From: Thermoplasmata archaeon
GTDB taxonomy: Archaea; Thermoplasmatota; Thermoplasmata; Lutacidiplasmatales; UBA184
Length of the DNA stretch: 64,000 nucleotides
NCBI GenBank assembly: GCA_027314165.1
Contig: DAHVCH010000009.1
Span: 32,681 to 96,680, forward strand
Direction: 5' to 3'
Below are positions 17,401 to 23,913 of this stretch, piece after piece. The notes below the pieces were generated by a model, which had not been told where the DNA came from, did not search any database, and was given only the letters and a program-made list of their open reading frames with translations. The translations under genes and the position numbers were made by a program. Each line of letters begins with the position of its first letter. Position 1 is the first letter of the stretch.

Positions 17401-20400
17401 GACCAGGGCTTCGGGTACAACCCTGCCCCGATCACCCCGCACATCATCCTGAAGCCGGGGACGATCACCGGGCAGGTCTACTGGAACCGCGCGAATCAGA
17501 CCACCTTCCAGGCCAGCGACATCGCGATCCCTGGCGCCACGGTGACCGTGGACAACGGGGTCGGATCCTCCGCCACGACCACGAGCGACGCGAGCGGGAC
17601 CTACTCCCTTTCCGGTCTCGCCCCCGGGGCCTACAACGTTTCGGTGACGGTGGGGACGTTCACCTCGGGAGAGGCGCCCGTCTCGCTGGTGAGCGGCGCG
17701 ACGGCCACGAACAACATCGCCCTCCACCTCACCGACGTTCACGGCCTGGTGCGGAACCAGACGGGAAGCCCGGTCACGGGCGCGCTGGTCACCATCACCG
17801 GCACGAACGGGTACTACTCGACGGACTCCACCCTCCCCGGAGGCAACTACAGCTTCACGCCCCTCCCGCCGGGGAACTACTCGATCCAGGCCTCGGACGC
17901 CTACGGCCGCTCCTCCGTCCCGGCCCATGTGGGCGTCGCCACGTTCCAGACCAACCTCACGGTCAACTTCACCCTCAGCACGCCCGTCGAGGTCAACCTC
18001 CTCCCGCTGCTCAACGGGAACCCGGTGCCCAACCTCCCGGTGCGCTTCTCGGCGCTCGGCGGCGGGGCCAACGGGAGCTACCTCTTCTTCACGGGGAGGG
18101 GCGGATGGGTCCACGCGACGGTCTCGATCGGCAACTGGTCGGTCTACGCGCTGGGGGTCGTCAACGGCACCTACGTCGCGGGTATCGGCGACTTCCATCT
18201 GACCGCGAGCAACGCCGAGGTGTTCTCCGGCGGCTCCGTGTTGGCCCTCTCGCCGGCGGACGCCCTCTCCGGCCACACGTACGACCCTACCGCGGGCACC
18301 GCCCCGCAGAGCGGCGTCACCGTGACCCTCCAAGACAAGAACGGGGCCCAGCTCACCACCACGACGAACTCGACGGGCTCCTACCGGGTCTGGTTGCCGG
18401 ACGGCACCTACGCGGTCACGGCGAACGTCTCGAGGGCAGGGCAGTCTGGCGCCGCGATGGCCGGGGTGGTCGTGAACGGTCCGACGACCCTCGACCTGAC
18501 GATGGCCACCTCGGTCGCCTACCGTGCCCAGGTGGGCTACTTCTCGCCCCAGCTGGGCACCTTCGAGCCGCTCACCGGTGTCGGGGTGAACCTCACCCTG
18601 GACCAGGCCGCCGCGACGGTCCAGCTGACCTCCGGGCCGGAGGGGAACCTCTCCTTCATCCTCCCCCAGACGACGAGCTCCTTCACGCTCACCACCTCCG
18701 TCTACGGGTTCTCCCCCTACCATCTGGGTCCGGTTCCGGAGTCCACGCTCACCTCGACCTCGAGGGTCGTGCTGAACATCTCTCAGGTCCCCGTCCAGGT
18801 GCTGGTGAGGAACGCCTCGGGCGCGAGCGCCACGCCCCAGGTGAACTTCACCGGGCTCTCGGCCTCCACGCAGTCGGTGAACGTGACCGGGACGAACGTC
18901 ACCCTCGAGCTCTACCCGGGAGAGTACTCGGTGGGCGCGTGGGCCCCCATCGCGGGGGGAGGAGTGCTTCGACCCTTCACGAACTCGACGCTCTCCGTCC
19001 CGATCGGTTCCTCCGGGGTGACCCTTGCCCTCTCGGTCGTCCCGTCGCTCCAGTATCGCGTGAACTCCACCACCTATGCCGTCTCGCTCTCGGGGACGAA
19101 GGCGGAGCTCTCGGGCGCGCTGGGGACCCTCACGTTCAACGGAACGACGCTCTTGAGAGGGTTCGACGCCCCCTCGGGGCAGTACAACCTCTGGCTCACC
19201 GGGCACAACGGTAGCCAGCCCGTCTCGTTCTTCGACCCGGTGTCGCTCTTCGCGAACGGGACGGCCTCTCCCTCGAAGGTGACCCTGCTCCCCGCCGGTG
19301 TGCTGGACTTCTCCATGCGCGCTCCGTTCGGCCGCGTGGTGAACACCTCGCTCGCGGTGGGGATCACCAACGGCAACGGTACCTCCTCCTCGTTCACGAC
19401 CTACGCCTCGGGGAACGCGACGCTCACGCTCCCGCGTGGAGGCTACACGATGTCCGTGAACACCACGGCCCTCCTCGACGTGAACGGGGTCACCCAGTAC
19501 TGGGCCATCTCCACCAACCCGCGCGCCGACACGTGCGCCGTGGCTCCGCTGGGCTCCTCCAGCTGCGTCCTGACGGTGAACGTGACCCAGGCGCTGGACG
19601 TGGTCGCGGCCTCGCTCCAGTTGAACGGGGCGTCGATCTCCGGCGGAACGGGCACCGTCACCGCCATTCCCTTCAACGGGGCGGCGACCGAGGTCTTCCC
19701 GGTCTCCGGGAGCAGCGTGTCGCTCTCCCTCCTCCCCGGACGATACACCCTCTACACGGTGCTCTCCGCGACCTCCGCCCCCATGGTCAACGTGACCACC
19801 CTCACGATCCCCTACTCCGCCTCGCCCATCCCGGTCGTCCTGGAGCTCCAGCCCGGATGGGTGCAGACCCTCGCGATCTCGGGCCCCTCGGGCCTTCCGA
19901 CCCCGAGCTCGTTCAACCTCTCGTTCTCCCACCCCGGAGGCGGGCTCATGGTCAACCTCACGAATGTGAGCTTCGGGTCCTACGCGCTCGCGCTTCCCTC
20001 GGGGAGCTACCATGTCCAGGTCAGCTCCCTCGTCGCGCCCTGGGGGCCCCGGGTCGACCTGCTGGGAACGACCAACCTCACGGTGGCGGCGGCGAACTCG
20101 TACGTGCCCTTCCCGTTGCAGCCTCAGTGGCAGCGGGCGGTCACCATGACGCTCGTGGGCAACCCGAACCCGATCACGGGCAACGGCGGGACGGTCACCT
20201 ACCAGATCGTCGTGAACAACACCGGGAACGCGCCCCTCTCGCTCACCGCGACCGGGGCACCCTCCACCTGGCCGATCCGGTTCTCCCCCGGCAACTTCAC
20301 GCTGGGACCGGCCGCCAACAACCGTTCCCGGGTGATCGAGGTGCAGCTCACGGTTCCGCTCTCCGAGCCTGCGACGATCCCCACGATCGTCTTCCAGCTC

Positions 20401-20994
20401 ACCCAGAGCACCGGCGGGAGCGCGCTCGCGTCCGTGAACGCCCCGTTGACGCTCATCAAGACCTACCAGTTCACGATGGGCGCCACGACCTCCTTCGACC
20501 AGATCCGGGCCGGGGCCATCCTCCTCGGCTTCCACATGACCGCGACCGGGAACTCCGGGGAACAGGTGGCGCTCAGCGTCGGCAACGGGGCAGAGCTCTC
20601 CCAGGACGGATGGTCCTACGTCATCGCGGCCGTCTCGACGGGACAACCGGTCTACGGCACGGAGAGCATCACGCCCGGCGCCCAGCCCTTCCAGGGATCG
20701 GTCGAGCTGTTCCCCCACAGCCCGGCTCCGATCATCCCGGGCAGCGTCCAGGTGCTCGGAGTGGACTCGGCCCACCCCCAGGTCACGGGGATCGCCTACC
20801 TCACCGTCGTCGGGCACGCCACGATCGCGCTCAACGCGACCCCGGTGGTCTCGGGCCCCTCCGTCGGCGGGTCCCCGCCGCCGGACTACCAGACCTGGCT
20901 CTTCCCGCTGCTCACCGTGCTGCCGGCGATCGTCATCGTGGCGGTCGCGGGGTCCTGGCGCTGGTGGAAGACCCGGAGGTGGACCCGGCGATGA
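14413..20994 (+). CDS. aglB: Giant AglB/STT3 oligosaccharyltransferase with Ig-like extension
   Basis: Catalytic subunit of archaeal N-glycosylation; it moves a lipid-linked glycan to Asn-X-Ser/Thr sites of exported proteins. The first 520 residues hold about 11-13 membrane helices, with the first acidic catalytic motif in GGSDSFYHSRVMEW and the later NPREPLFDW. The invariant WWDYG, which recognises the sequon, is at residues 587-591 (FISWWDYGFQAID). The usual enzyme ends near residue 900. Here it continues for about 1250 more residues of carboxypeptidase-regulatory/CNA-B-like repeats (ITGQVYWN, VHGLVRNQTG, LSGHTYDPTAG), an Ig-like region with NGGTVTYQIVVNNTGN, a final TM (LLTVLPAIVIVAVAGSW) and the basic tail RWWKTRRWTRR. 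The total is 2193 aa. Dozens of sequons suggest the extension is itself glycosylated. Coupled to the next gene by ATGA. Confidence 0.93.
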   Translation: MADAEETVVGGQPGWWRRHGLAVAILLLAASISFIIRVIYAYQLIDLCNIAYCYAGGSDSFYHSRVMEWIISTHTNLIHDPELNYPIGSVNPREPLFDWMNAILGIIFAPFFGGNPVRAGMWVLEMQPPFWAAVGVFPVYLIGKEVSSRRMGLMAALLYPLVVGNIQSTVATYANYLPFYTFFVLLSAYCYLHTVRLSGTRRWVESYRSPRAIWEGVKQFARTEEPSVKWAVMAGVSLGATMFAWQGYTYVITIIMVFLVITLLVERIRKHDSFGAYLVTLLSGTLGFLMAMPYYWVQGEFGYWFTVPLLLFFGGLLALLPFVLLRDSPWVISVPALVGSVGAAAGALYLYNPSYFDAVVTGQGYFVKNLIFSTVAEAQAPSFDALIVSYGIGTFLLTFVGLALFVAYLFVYRFRREHIFMVVLGLIGIYLPISAAKFFLLGSPVFVLLPAEALLIGLDRIGAYPQLRHNLSSLSERGGGRFLALRRSIKLRHMVLGLIVVLVVMPNVSWAVDAGIPYNVQGQYSQQIYASLPTVLQTSPSNASSFYLGIAGIQTDTPQQYDESGYSWLSTQDTFEAPEHRPAFISWWDYGFQAIDQGQHPSVADNFQEGIDPAGNFLLAQNESLAIAYMAADLLEAQHVAPASAILNPSGCSTGTLYGGLRNDGVNTTQLYSYLVNTSQDVKLVENNPGLYGPKDNSNLDSLNAMYDAVSYLIASSMSENKVVQVYQDVQACTGWSIRYAMADTRLFPTSGSNTGIYYAPVDLTDGIIGPGGIPTSYFTVTVTGSDGQTYPLGQVPQGVQTVSSNINYLPAFYNSMIYKIEAGYNGSQVGAGNGIPGLTLSNSNPEPGWMMQHFVMGYRTAYYCPYTNYQAHPNCFSAVNLNVAQTHQTQSQGTSDLSPSTYFSNGGETIMEYYAGASIQGKVTMPNGAPVPGIRMTVDDSWGYPHMTTVTNSHGDFTLLAPPGNDSIYASYGTVTPLTQVGVTQVDQYNLTVRPDQGFGYNPAPITPHIILKPGTITGQVYWNRANQTTFQASDIAIPGATVTVDNGVGSSATTTSDASGTYSLSGLAPGAYNVSVTVGTFTSGEAPVSLVSGATATNNIALHLTDVHGLVRNQTGSPVTGALVTITGTNGYYSTDSTLPGGNYSFTPLPPGNYSIQASDAYGRSSVPAHVGVATFQTNLTVNFTLSTPVEVNLLPLLNGNPVPNLPVRFSALGGGANGSYLFFTGRGGWVHATVSIGNWSVYALGVVNGTYVAGIGDFHLTASNAEVFSGGSVLALSPADALSGHTYDPTAGTAPQSGVTVTLQDKNGAQLTTTTNSTGSYRVWLPDGTYAVTANVSRAGQSGAAMAGVVVNGPTTLDLTMATSVAYRAQVGYFSPQLGTFEPLTGVGVNLTLDQAAATVQLTSGPEGNLSFILPQTTSSFTLTTSVYGFSPYHLGPVPESTLTSTSRVVLNISQVPVQVLVRNASGASATPQVNFTGLSASTQSVNVTGTNVTLELYPGEYSVGAWAPIAGGGVLRPFTNSTLSVPIGSSGVTLALSVVPSLQYRVNSTTYAVSLSGTKAELSGALGTLTFNGTTLLRGFDAPSGQYNLWLTGHNGSQPVSFFDPVSLFANGTASPSKVTLLPAGVLDFSMRAPFGRVVNTSLAVGITNGNGTSSSFTTYASGNATLTLPRGGYTMSVNTTALLDVNGVTQYWAISTNPRADTCAVAPLGSSSCVLTVNVTQALDVVAASLQLNGASISGGTGTVTAIPFNGAATEVFPVSGSSVSLSLLPGRYTLYTVLSATSAPMVNVTTLTIPYSASPIPVVLELQPGWVQTLAISGPSGLPTPSSFNLSFSHPGGGLMVNLTNVSFGSYALALPSGSYHVQVSSLVAPWGPRVDLLGTTNLTVAAANSYVPFPLQPQWQRAVTMTLVGNPNPITGNGGTVTYQIVVNNTGNAPLSLTATGAPSTWPIRFSPGNFTLGPAANNRSRVIEVQLTVPLSEPATIPTIVFQLTQSTGGSALASVNAPLTLIKTYQFTMGATTSFDQIRAGAILLGFHMTATGNSGEQVALSVGNGAELSQDGWSYVIAAVSTGQPVYGTESITPGAQPFQGSVELFPHSPAPIIPGSVQVLGVDSAHPQVTGIAYLTVVGHATIALNATPVVSGPSVGGSPPPDYQTWLFPLLTVLPAIVIVAVAGSWRWWKTRRWTRR

Positions 20995-21824
20995 GCCCCT
21001 TCCCGCGGTCCCGCGCTCCCTGGACGCTGCTCGCGGTCCTCGTCCTCTCGGCGAGCGCGATCCTTCTCCCCGCCGGGGCGAACGCCTCGAGCGCGGCCTC
21101 GCCTCCCTTCAACGTGCAGATCACCGGCCCCTCGCTCCTCTCGACGAACGTCTCGGGGCACTTCTTCGCGACGGCCTCCGGCGGCCCGGCGGAGCTGCTG
21201 AACGGGACGGTCACCGGCAACTACACGTTCACGGTCTCGGTGGTCGGGCTGGACACGTCCGGCTCCTTCGTCTCCCCGGTGGGAGGCGCATTCGTCAACC
21301 AAGAGATCAACGTGACCGTCGGGGGGCTCAACCACACGGGGACCTACACCCTCGAGTTCAACGTGACGAGCCACGGGTTCGCGCATGGGCTCGGGAACGA
21401 GACCCAGGTGTTCTCGACCCAGTTCCAGGTGGTGGTCCCGTACATCGTGGCCACGACCGTCCAGAACATCAACACCTTCCAGGTGTCCGGCTCGACCATC
21501 CGGGTCTCCCTTGACGGCGCCGTGGTCGGGAGCATCGGTGTCCCGACCATGCTGCCCGACGCGAGCGTCGCGGTCAAGTACAACTACACCACGCTCGGGC
21601 TGTCGCCGGGCTACCACACGTTCACGCTCACTCTCGTGACCTCGGGCGGGCTGCTGCAGTTCTCGAACGGTCAGCAGACCTACTCGGTCTCCTTCTACGT
21701 GCAGGGCCCGGCCCCGGACTACACGGTGTACTACCTCACCGCAGCCGGCGCCACGGTACTGGCCATCTTTATATCGCTCCTCTTTTTCGGCCCCCGCCGC
21801 CCTCGTAGGAAGAAGAACCCTTGA
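20991..21824 (+). CDS. Secreted membrane-anchored protein co-translated with AglB
   Basis: Unknown family, 277 aa. Signal peptide APWTLLAVLVLSASAILLPAGANA, then an all-beta, sequon-rich exoplasmic domain (NVSG, NGTVTG, NYTF, NVTV, NHTG, NVTS, NETQ, NYTT). A C-terminal TM YLTAAGATVLAIFISLLFFGP is followed by a basic stop-transfer tail RRPRRKK. The architecture mirrors the end of AglB (exoplasmic beta domain, one TM, short basic tail). The ATG overlaps the aglB stop as ATGA. Co-translation suggests an accessory subunit or regulator of the oligosaccharyltransferase; that role is inferred from context only. The ORF track start at 19533 is a shadow. It overlaps the downstream zinc-ribbon gene by TTGA. 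Confidence 0.8.
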   Translation: MSPFPRSRAPWTLLAVLVLSASAILLPAGANASSAASPPFNVQITGPSLLSTNVSGHFFATASGGPAELLNGTVTGNYTFTVSVVGLDTSGSFVSPVGGAFVNQEINVTVGGLNHTGTYTLEFNVTSHGFAHGLGNETQVFSTQFQVVVPYIVATTVQNINTFQVSGSTIRVSLDGAVVGSIGVPTMLPDASVAVKYNYTTLGLSPGYHTFTLTLVTSGGLLQFSNGQQTYSVSFYVQGPAPDYTVYYLTAAGATVLAIFISLLFFGPRRPRRKKNP

Positions 21825-22057
21825 GCGCTCCGGAGACCCAGGCCCCCACTCCCCCCCCGCCCGCGCCCTCGCCCGCCCCACCGGTGACCGGTGAGACGGC
21901 GCGAAGCTGCTCCTCCTGCGGACGGACCCTCATCGGATGGGGCGTGGTCGCCTTCGTCTGTCCGAGCTGCGCGGCCCCGGGCCTAGGGCGGTGCGCCCAG
22001 TGCCGGGACCAGTCGGTCAGCTATCGATGTCACTCCTGCGACTTCCAGGGCCCCTGA
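21821..22057 (+). CDS. Small archaeal zinc-ribbon RNA-binding-type protein
   Basis: Matches the short archaeal zinc-finger family (COG2888, HVO_2753-like) that is commonly encoded beside aEF1-beta. Four knuckles are present: CSSCG, CPSC, CAQC and CHSC, the last in YRCHSCDFQGP, giving two zinc sites. The family is 55-60 aa; this 78-aa version adds a Pro-rich N-terminus. The start is TTG at 21821, overlapping the upstream stop as TTGA. A real start further inside is possible, but no ATG is available before the first Cys. The gene is 22 nt from aEF1-beta, which supports a translation-related role. Confidence 0.85.
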   Translation: MSAPETQAPTPPPPAPSPAPPVTGETARSCSSCGRTLIGWGVVAFVCPSCAAPGLGRCAQCRDQSVSYRCHSCDFQGP

Positions 22058-22079
22058 GGGTCTGGAGGCAGTTCCACCC

Positions 22080-22352
22080 ATGGGAAGTACGGTCGGCCTG
22101 GTCGTGCGGGTCATGCCCACGGGCGTAGACGTCGACATGAAGGGTCTCGCGGAGAAGGCCCGTGCGGCGATGCCGACGGAGGCGAAGATCCGGGGCATGC
22201 AGGTGCGCGACGTCGCCTTCGGGCTCAAGGCCCTCCTCATCTCCGTCCACGTCCCCGACAGCGGCGGGGTCCAGGAGCAGGTCGAGAAGGCCCTCGCTGG
22301 CGTCCAGCACGTGGAGAGCGTCGAGGTCATCGACACTACGCTCGTCCAGTAG
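22080..22352 (+). CDS. ef1b: Translation elongation factor aEF1-beta
   Basis: Guanine-nucleotide exchange factor for elongation factor 1-alpha. The 90-aa length is exactly typical of archaeal aEF1-beta. The protein starts MGSTVGLVVRVMPTGVDVDM, contains the ferredoxin-like strand DVAFGLKALLISVHVPD and ends with VESVEVIDTTLVQ, as in other archaea. Its last strand pairs with the FGLKAL core that inserts into EF1-alpha. It lies directly after the COG2888 zinc-ribbon gene, the conserved archaeal pairing. The start is ATG with a weak purine stretch (GGAGG) about 9 nt upstream. Confidence 0.96.
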   Translation: MGSTVGLVVRVMPTGVDVDMKGLAEKARAAMPTEAKIRGMQVRDVAFGLKALLISVHVPDSGGVQEQVEKALAGVQHVESVEVIDTTLVQ

Positions 22353-22354
22353 AC

Positions 22355-22401
22355 GCACCTCCCCCCTCCCCCTCCCCCTCCCCCTCCCCCTTCCTCGCGC
22401 T
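22355..22401. repeat. Polypyrimidine (CCCCTC)n tract
   Basis: Immediately after the aEF1-beta stop, the plus strand carries six to seven near-perfect CCCCTC units. The purine-rich complement could form triplex or G-quadruplex structures. It may mark the 3-prime end of the aglB operon. Confidence 0.6.
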
Positions 22402-22423
22402 CCATCGCAGGCCCACTTCCCAG

Positions 22424-22445
22424 GGAACGGCGCGCGCGCCGTTCC
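22424..22445. terminator. Perfect 22-bp palindrome after ef1b
   Basis: GGAACGGCGCG followed by its exact reverse complement CGCGCCGTTCC, about 70 nt downstream of the aEF1-beta stop. It can fold into a hairpin or act as a symmetric protein-binding site. The rest of the 22446-22632 gap shows nothing I can name. Confidence 0.45.
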
Positions 22446-22632
22446 GTGGTTCAACTCAAGCGATAGCGTGGGAGGGCGACGCGCAGTTCTCCCCTGGGAG
22501 GGTCCGGCGGACCAACTTAGGGCCCCGGCCTGGATGGGATGATGTCCCCGTCGACGTCGGGGTCAGCCCCCGCGGGGTGTCCCCCTCTTCTTCTTGAGGC
22601 GAAGTGTTTCCGTCGCCCACCGGGGACCTTCC

Positions 22633-23655
22633 GTGGACCTCTTCACCCACGTCATCTTCGCCTACCTCCTATCTTTCGTCCTTTGGGGCCCGGCCTACCC
22701 TTGGTACATCGCGGCGGGGGCGATGGCCGGTGGACTCCCCGACTCGGACGTGCTGTTCTACCCGCTCTCCAAGCGCTTCCCGATCCTCCGGCACCACGGG
22801 ATCACCCACTCCATCCTGGGGACCACCTGCGTCGCGGCGGTCGGGTCGGTCCTCGTCCCCCACATCTTCGCGCCGTTCATTCCCGGTACCCCCACCGCCC
22901 TCGCGCCGGAGTACACGCTCCGGTTCTTCGTCGCCATGGAGATCGGAGGGCTCTCCCACGTGTTCCTGGACGGCTTCACGCACTTCGCCGTCCCTCCGTT
23001 CATTCCCTTCTCCAACCACGAGTTCAAGCTCGAGGCCGACCGGGCCATCAACTTCGGAATGACCATCCTCACGGTCGTGACGATGGCCACGCTCATCTAC
23101 GAGAACCGGAACCCGTCCATCATCCCCGTCTCGCTCTGGGTCGACACCGCGTGGGTCCTCACGGCGATCTACGGAGGCTATCTCCTGGTCAGGGCCCTCG
23201 GTCGCTGGCGGGCGGGCGCCGAGCGGAAGAAGGACGGCTACGCGGCCGTCATCCCGACGGGGAACCCGTTCGTCTGGTTCCTCGTGGACGAGAAGATCAC
23301 GCCGGAGCTCTACCACATCCGCTACCGCAAGTTCGTGCTCGGACGCGGCTTCGCGACCCCGGAGCGCGTCCTGGACGTGAAGAAGAGCCCCCAGGGGACG
23401 GGCCCGGTGCGGACCGCGCAGGAGGCGCTCGACCGGAGCTACTCCTCGATCGTGGAGAAGAACCGGTTCCTGCACGAGAGCTACCACTTCGGCGAGGCCG
23501 AAGCGAAGGGCGACACCTTCGAGGTCGTCTGGTACTCGATCGAGTTCGCGATGTTCGGCCGGGCCCCCGGGGTGACGGCCAAGGTCGATGCCACGACGGG
23601 AAAGGTCGAAGCCCGCTCGAAGTTCCTGCGCCCGCCCACCGCGAGCGGCATCTGA
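22633..23655 (+). CDS. YdjM/DUF457-like membrane-bound metal-dependent hydrolase
   Basis: Inner-membrane family with conserved His and Asp residues thought to bind metal; the reaction is unknown. The N-terminal half has several TM segments and the motifs DLFTH, GGLPDSDVLFYP, HHGITHSILG and FLDGFTHF, all characteristic. From about residue 200 a soluble, charged domain of 140 residues follows (KITPELYHIRYRKFVLG, SYSSIVEKNRFLHESYHF), which is longer than in bacterial YdjM. The ORF track uses TTG at 22594, but homologues begin at the DLFTH motif, so GTG at 22633, preceded by GGGGA, is chosen (340 aa). It reads toward the tRNA-His gene. Confidence 0.8.
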   Translation: MDLFTHVIFAYLLSFVLWGPAYPWYIAAGAMAGGLPDSDVLFYPLSKRFPILRHHGITHSILGTTCVAAVGSVLVPHIFAPFIPGTPTALAPEYTLRFFVAMEIGGLSHVFLDGFTHFAVPPFIPFSNHEFKLEADRAINFGMTILTVVTMATLIYENRNPSIIPVSLWVDTAWVLTAIYGGYLLVRALGRWRAGAERKKDGYAAVIPTGNPFVWFLVDEKITPELYHIRYRKFVLGRGFATPERVLDVKKSPQGTGPVRTAQEALDRSYSSIVEKNRFLHESYHFGEAEAKGDTFEVVWYSIEFAMFGRAPGVTAKVDATTGKVEARSKFLRPPTASGI

Positions 23656-23708
23656 GGTGGGCAGGAGCCCCCGCCGGGGGGCGCACCCCCTCTCCCGCTC
23701 CGCGCCGC

Positions 23709-23716
23709 TTTATAAT
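23709..23716 (+). promoter_or_regulatory. TATA box of the tRNA-His gene
   Basis: TTTATAAT begins 32 nt before the G-1 base at 23741, the normal archaeal distance for a tRNA promoter with a very short 5-prime leader. Confidence 0.75.
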
Positions 23717-23740
23717 CGAACATCGTAGCCCGTTCGAAGC

Positions 23741-23848
23741 GGCCGGGATAGGGTAGTCTGGCCTATCCTGGGGGACTGTGGATCCCTCGACCCGGGTTCA
23801 AACGACGCTGGGGACAACCCCCAACGTCTGAGATTCTCGGTCCCGGCC
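23741..23848 (+). tRNA. tRNA-His(GTG) with a 32-nt intron in the T-loop
   Basis: Acceptor stem GCCGGGA (23742-23748) pairs with TCCCGGC (23841-23847). The genome also encodes the His-specific G-1 (23741) opposite C73 (23848). The anticodon arm is GGGGA-CTGTGGA-TCCCT, with anticodon GTG at 23778-23780. The T-stem CCGGG (23792-23796) pairs with CTCGG (23836-23840) only if 23803-23834 is removed. The removed segment is flanked by a textbook bulge-helix-bulge: 3-nt bulges AAC and ATT separated by the 4-bp helix TTCA/TGAG, with GACG/CGTC inside. Cutting between bulge bases 2 and 3 leaves the loop TTCAAAT, so the intron lies at position 59/60. No CCA is encoded. Confidence 0.95.
23803..23834 (+). 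other. tRNA-His intron (bulge-helix-bulge)
   Basis: Thirty-two nucleotides between bases 59 and 60 of the tRNA. The intron folds as GACG...CGTC with an inner TGGGG/CCCCA stem. Archaeal tRNA-splicing endonuclease should cut AA^C and AT^T. Confidence 0.9.
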
Positions 23849-23913
23849 CTTCTCCCCTCCCTCGAACGGCGGGGCGCCAGGCGGTCCACCCAGGAGGTGG
23901 GCCCGCATTCCCG

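Noticed and set aside
16117-20817. 1566-aa minus-strand ORF opposite aglB
   Set aside because: Arg/Gly/Val-rich shadow typical of GC-rich antisense frames; the plus strand encodes AglB with motifs throughout.
22446-22632. A tRNA-like or C/D box RNA (GGTTCAACTC, GATGATGTCC)
   Set aside because: No acceptor or anticodon stems form, and no D box (CTGA) is properly placed.
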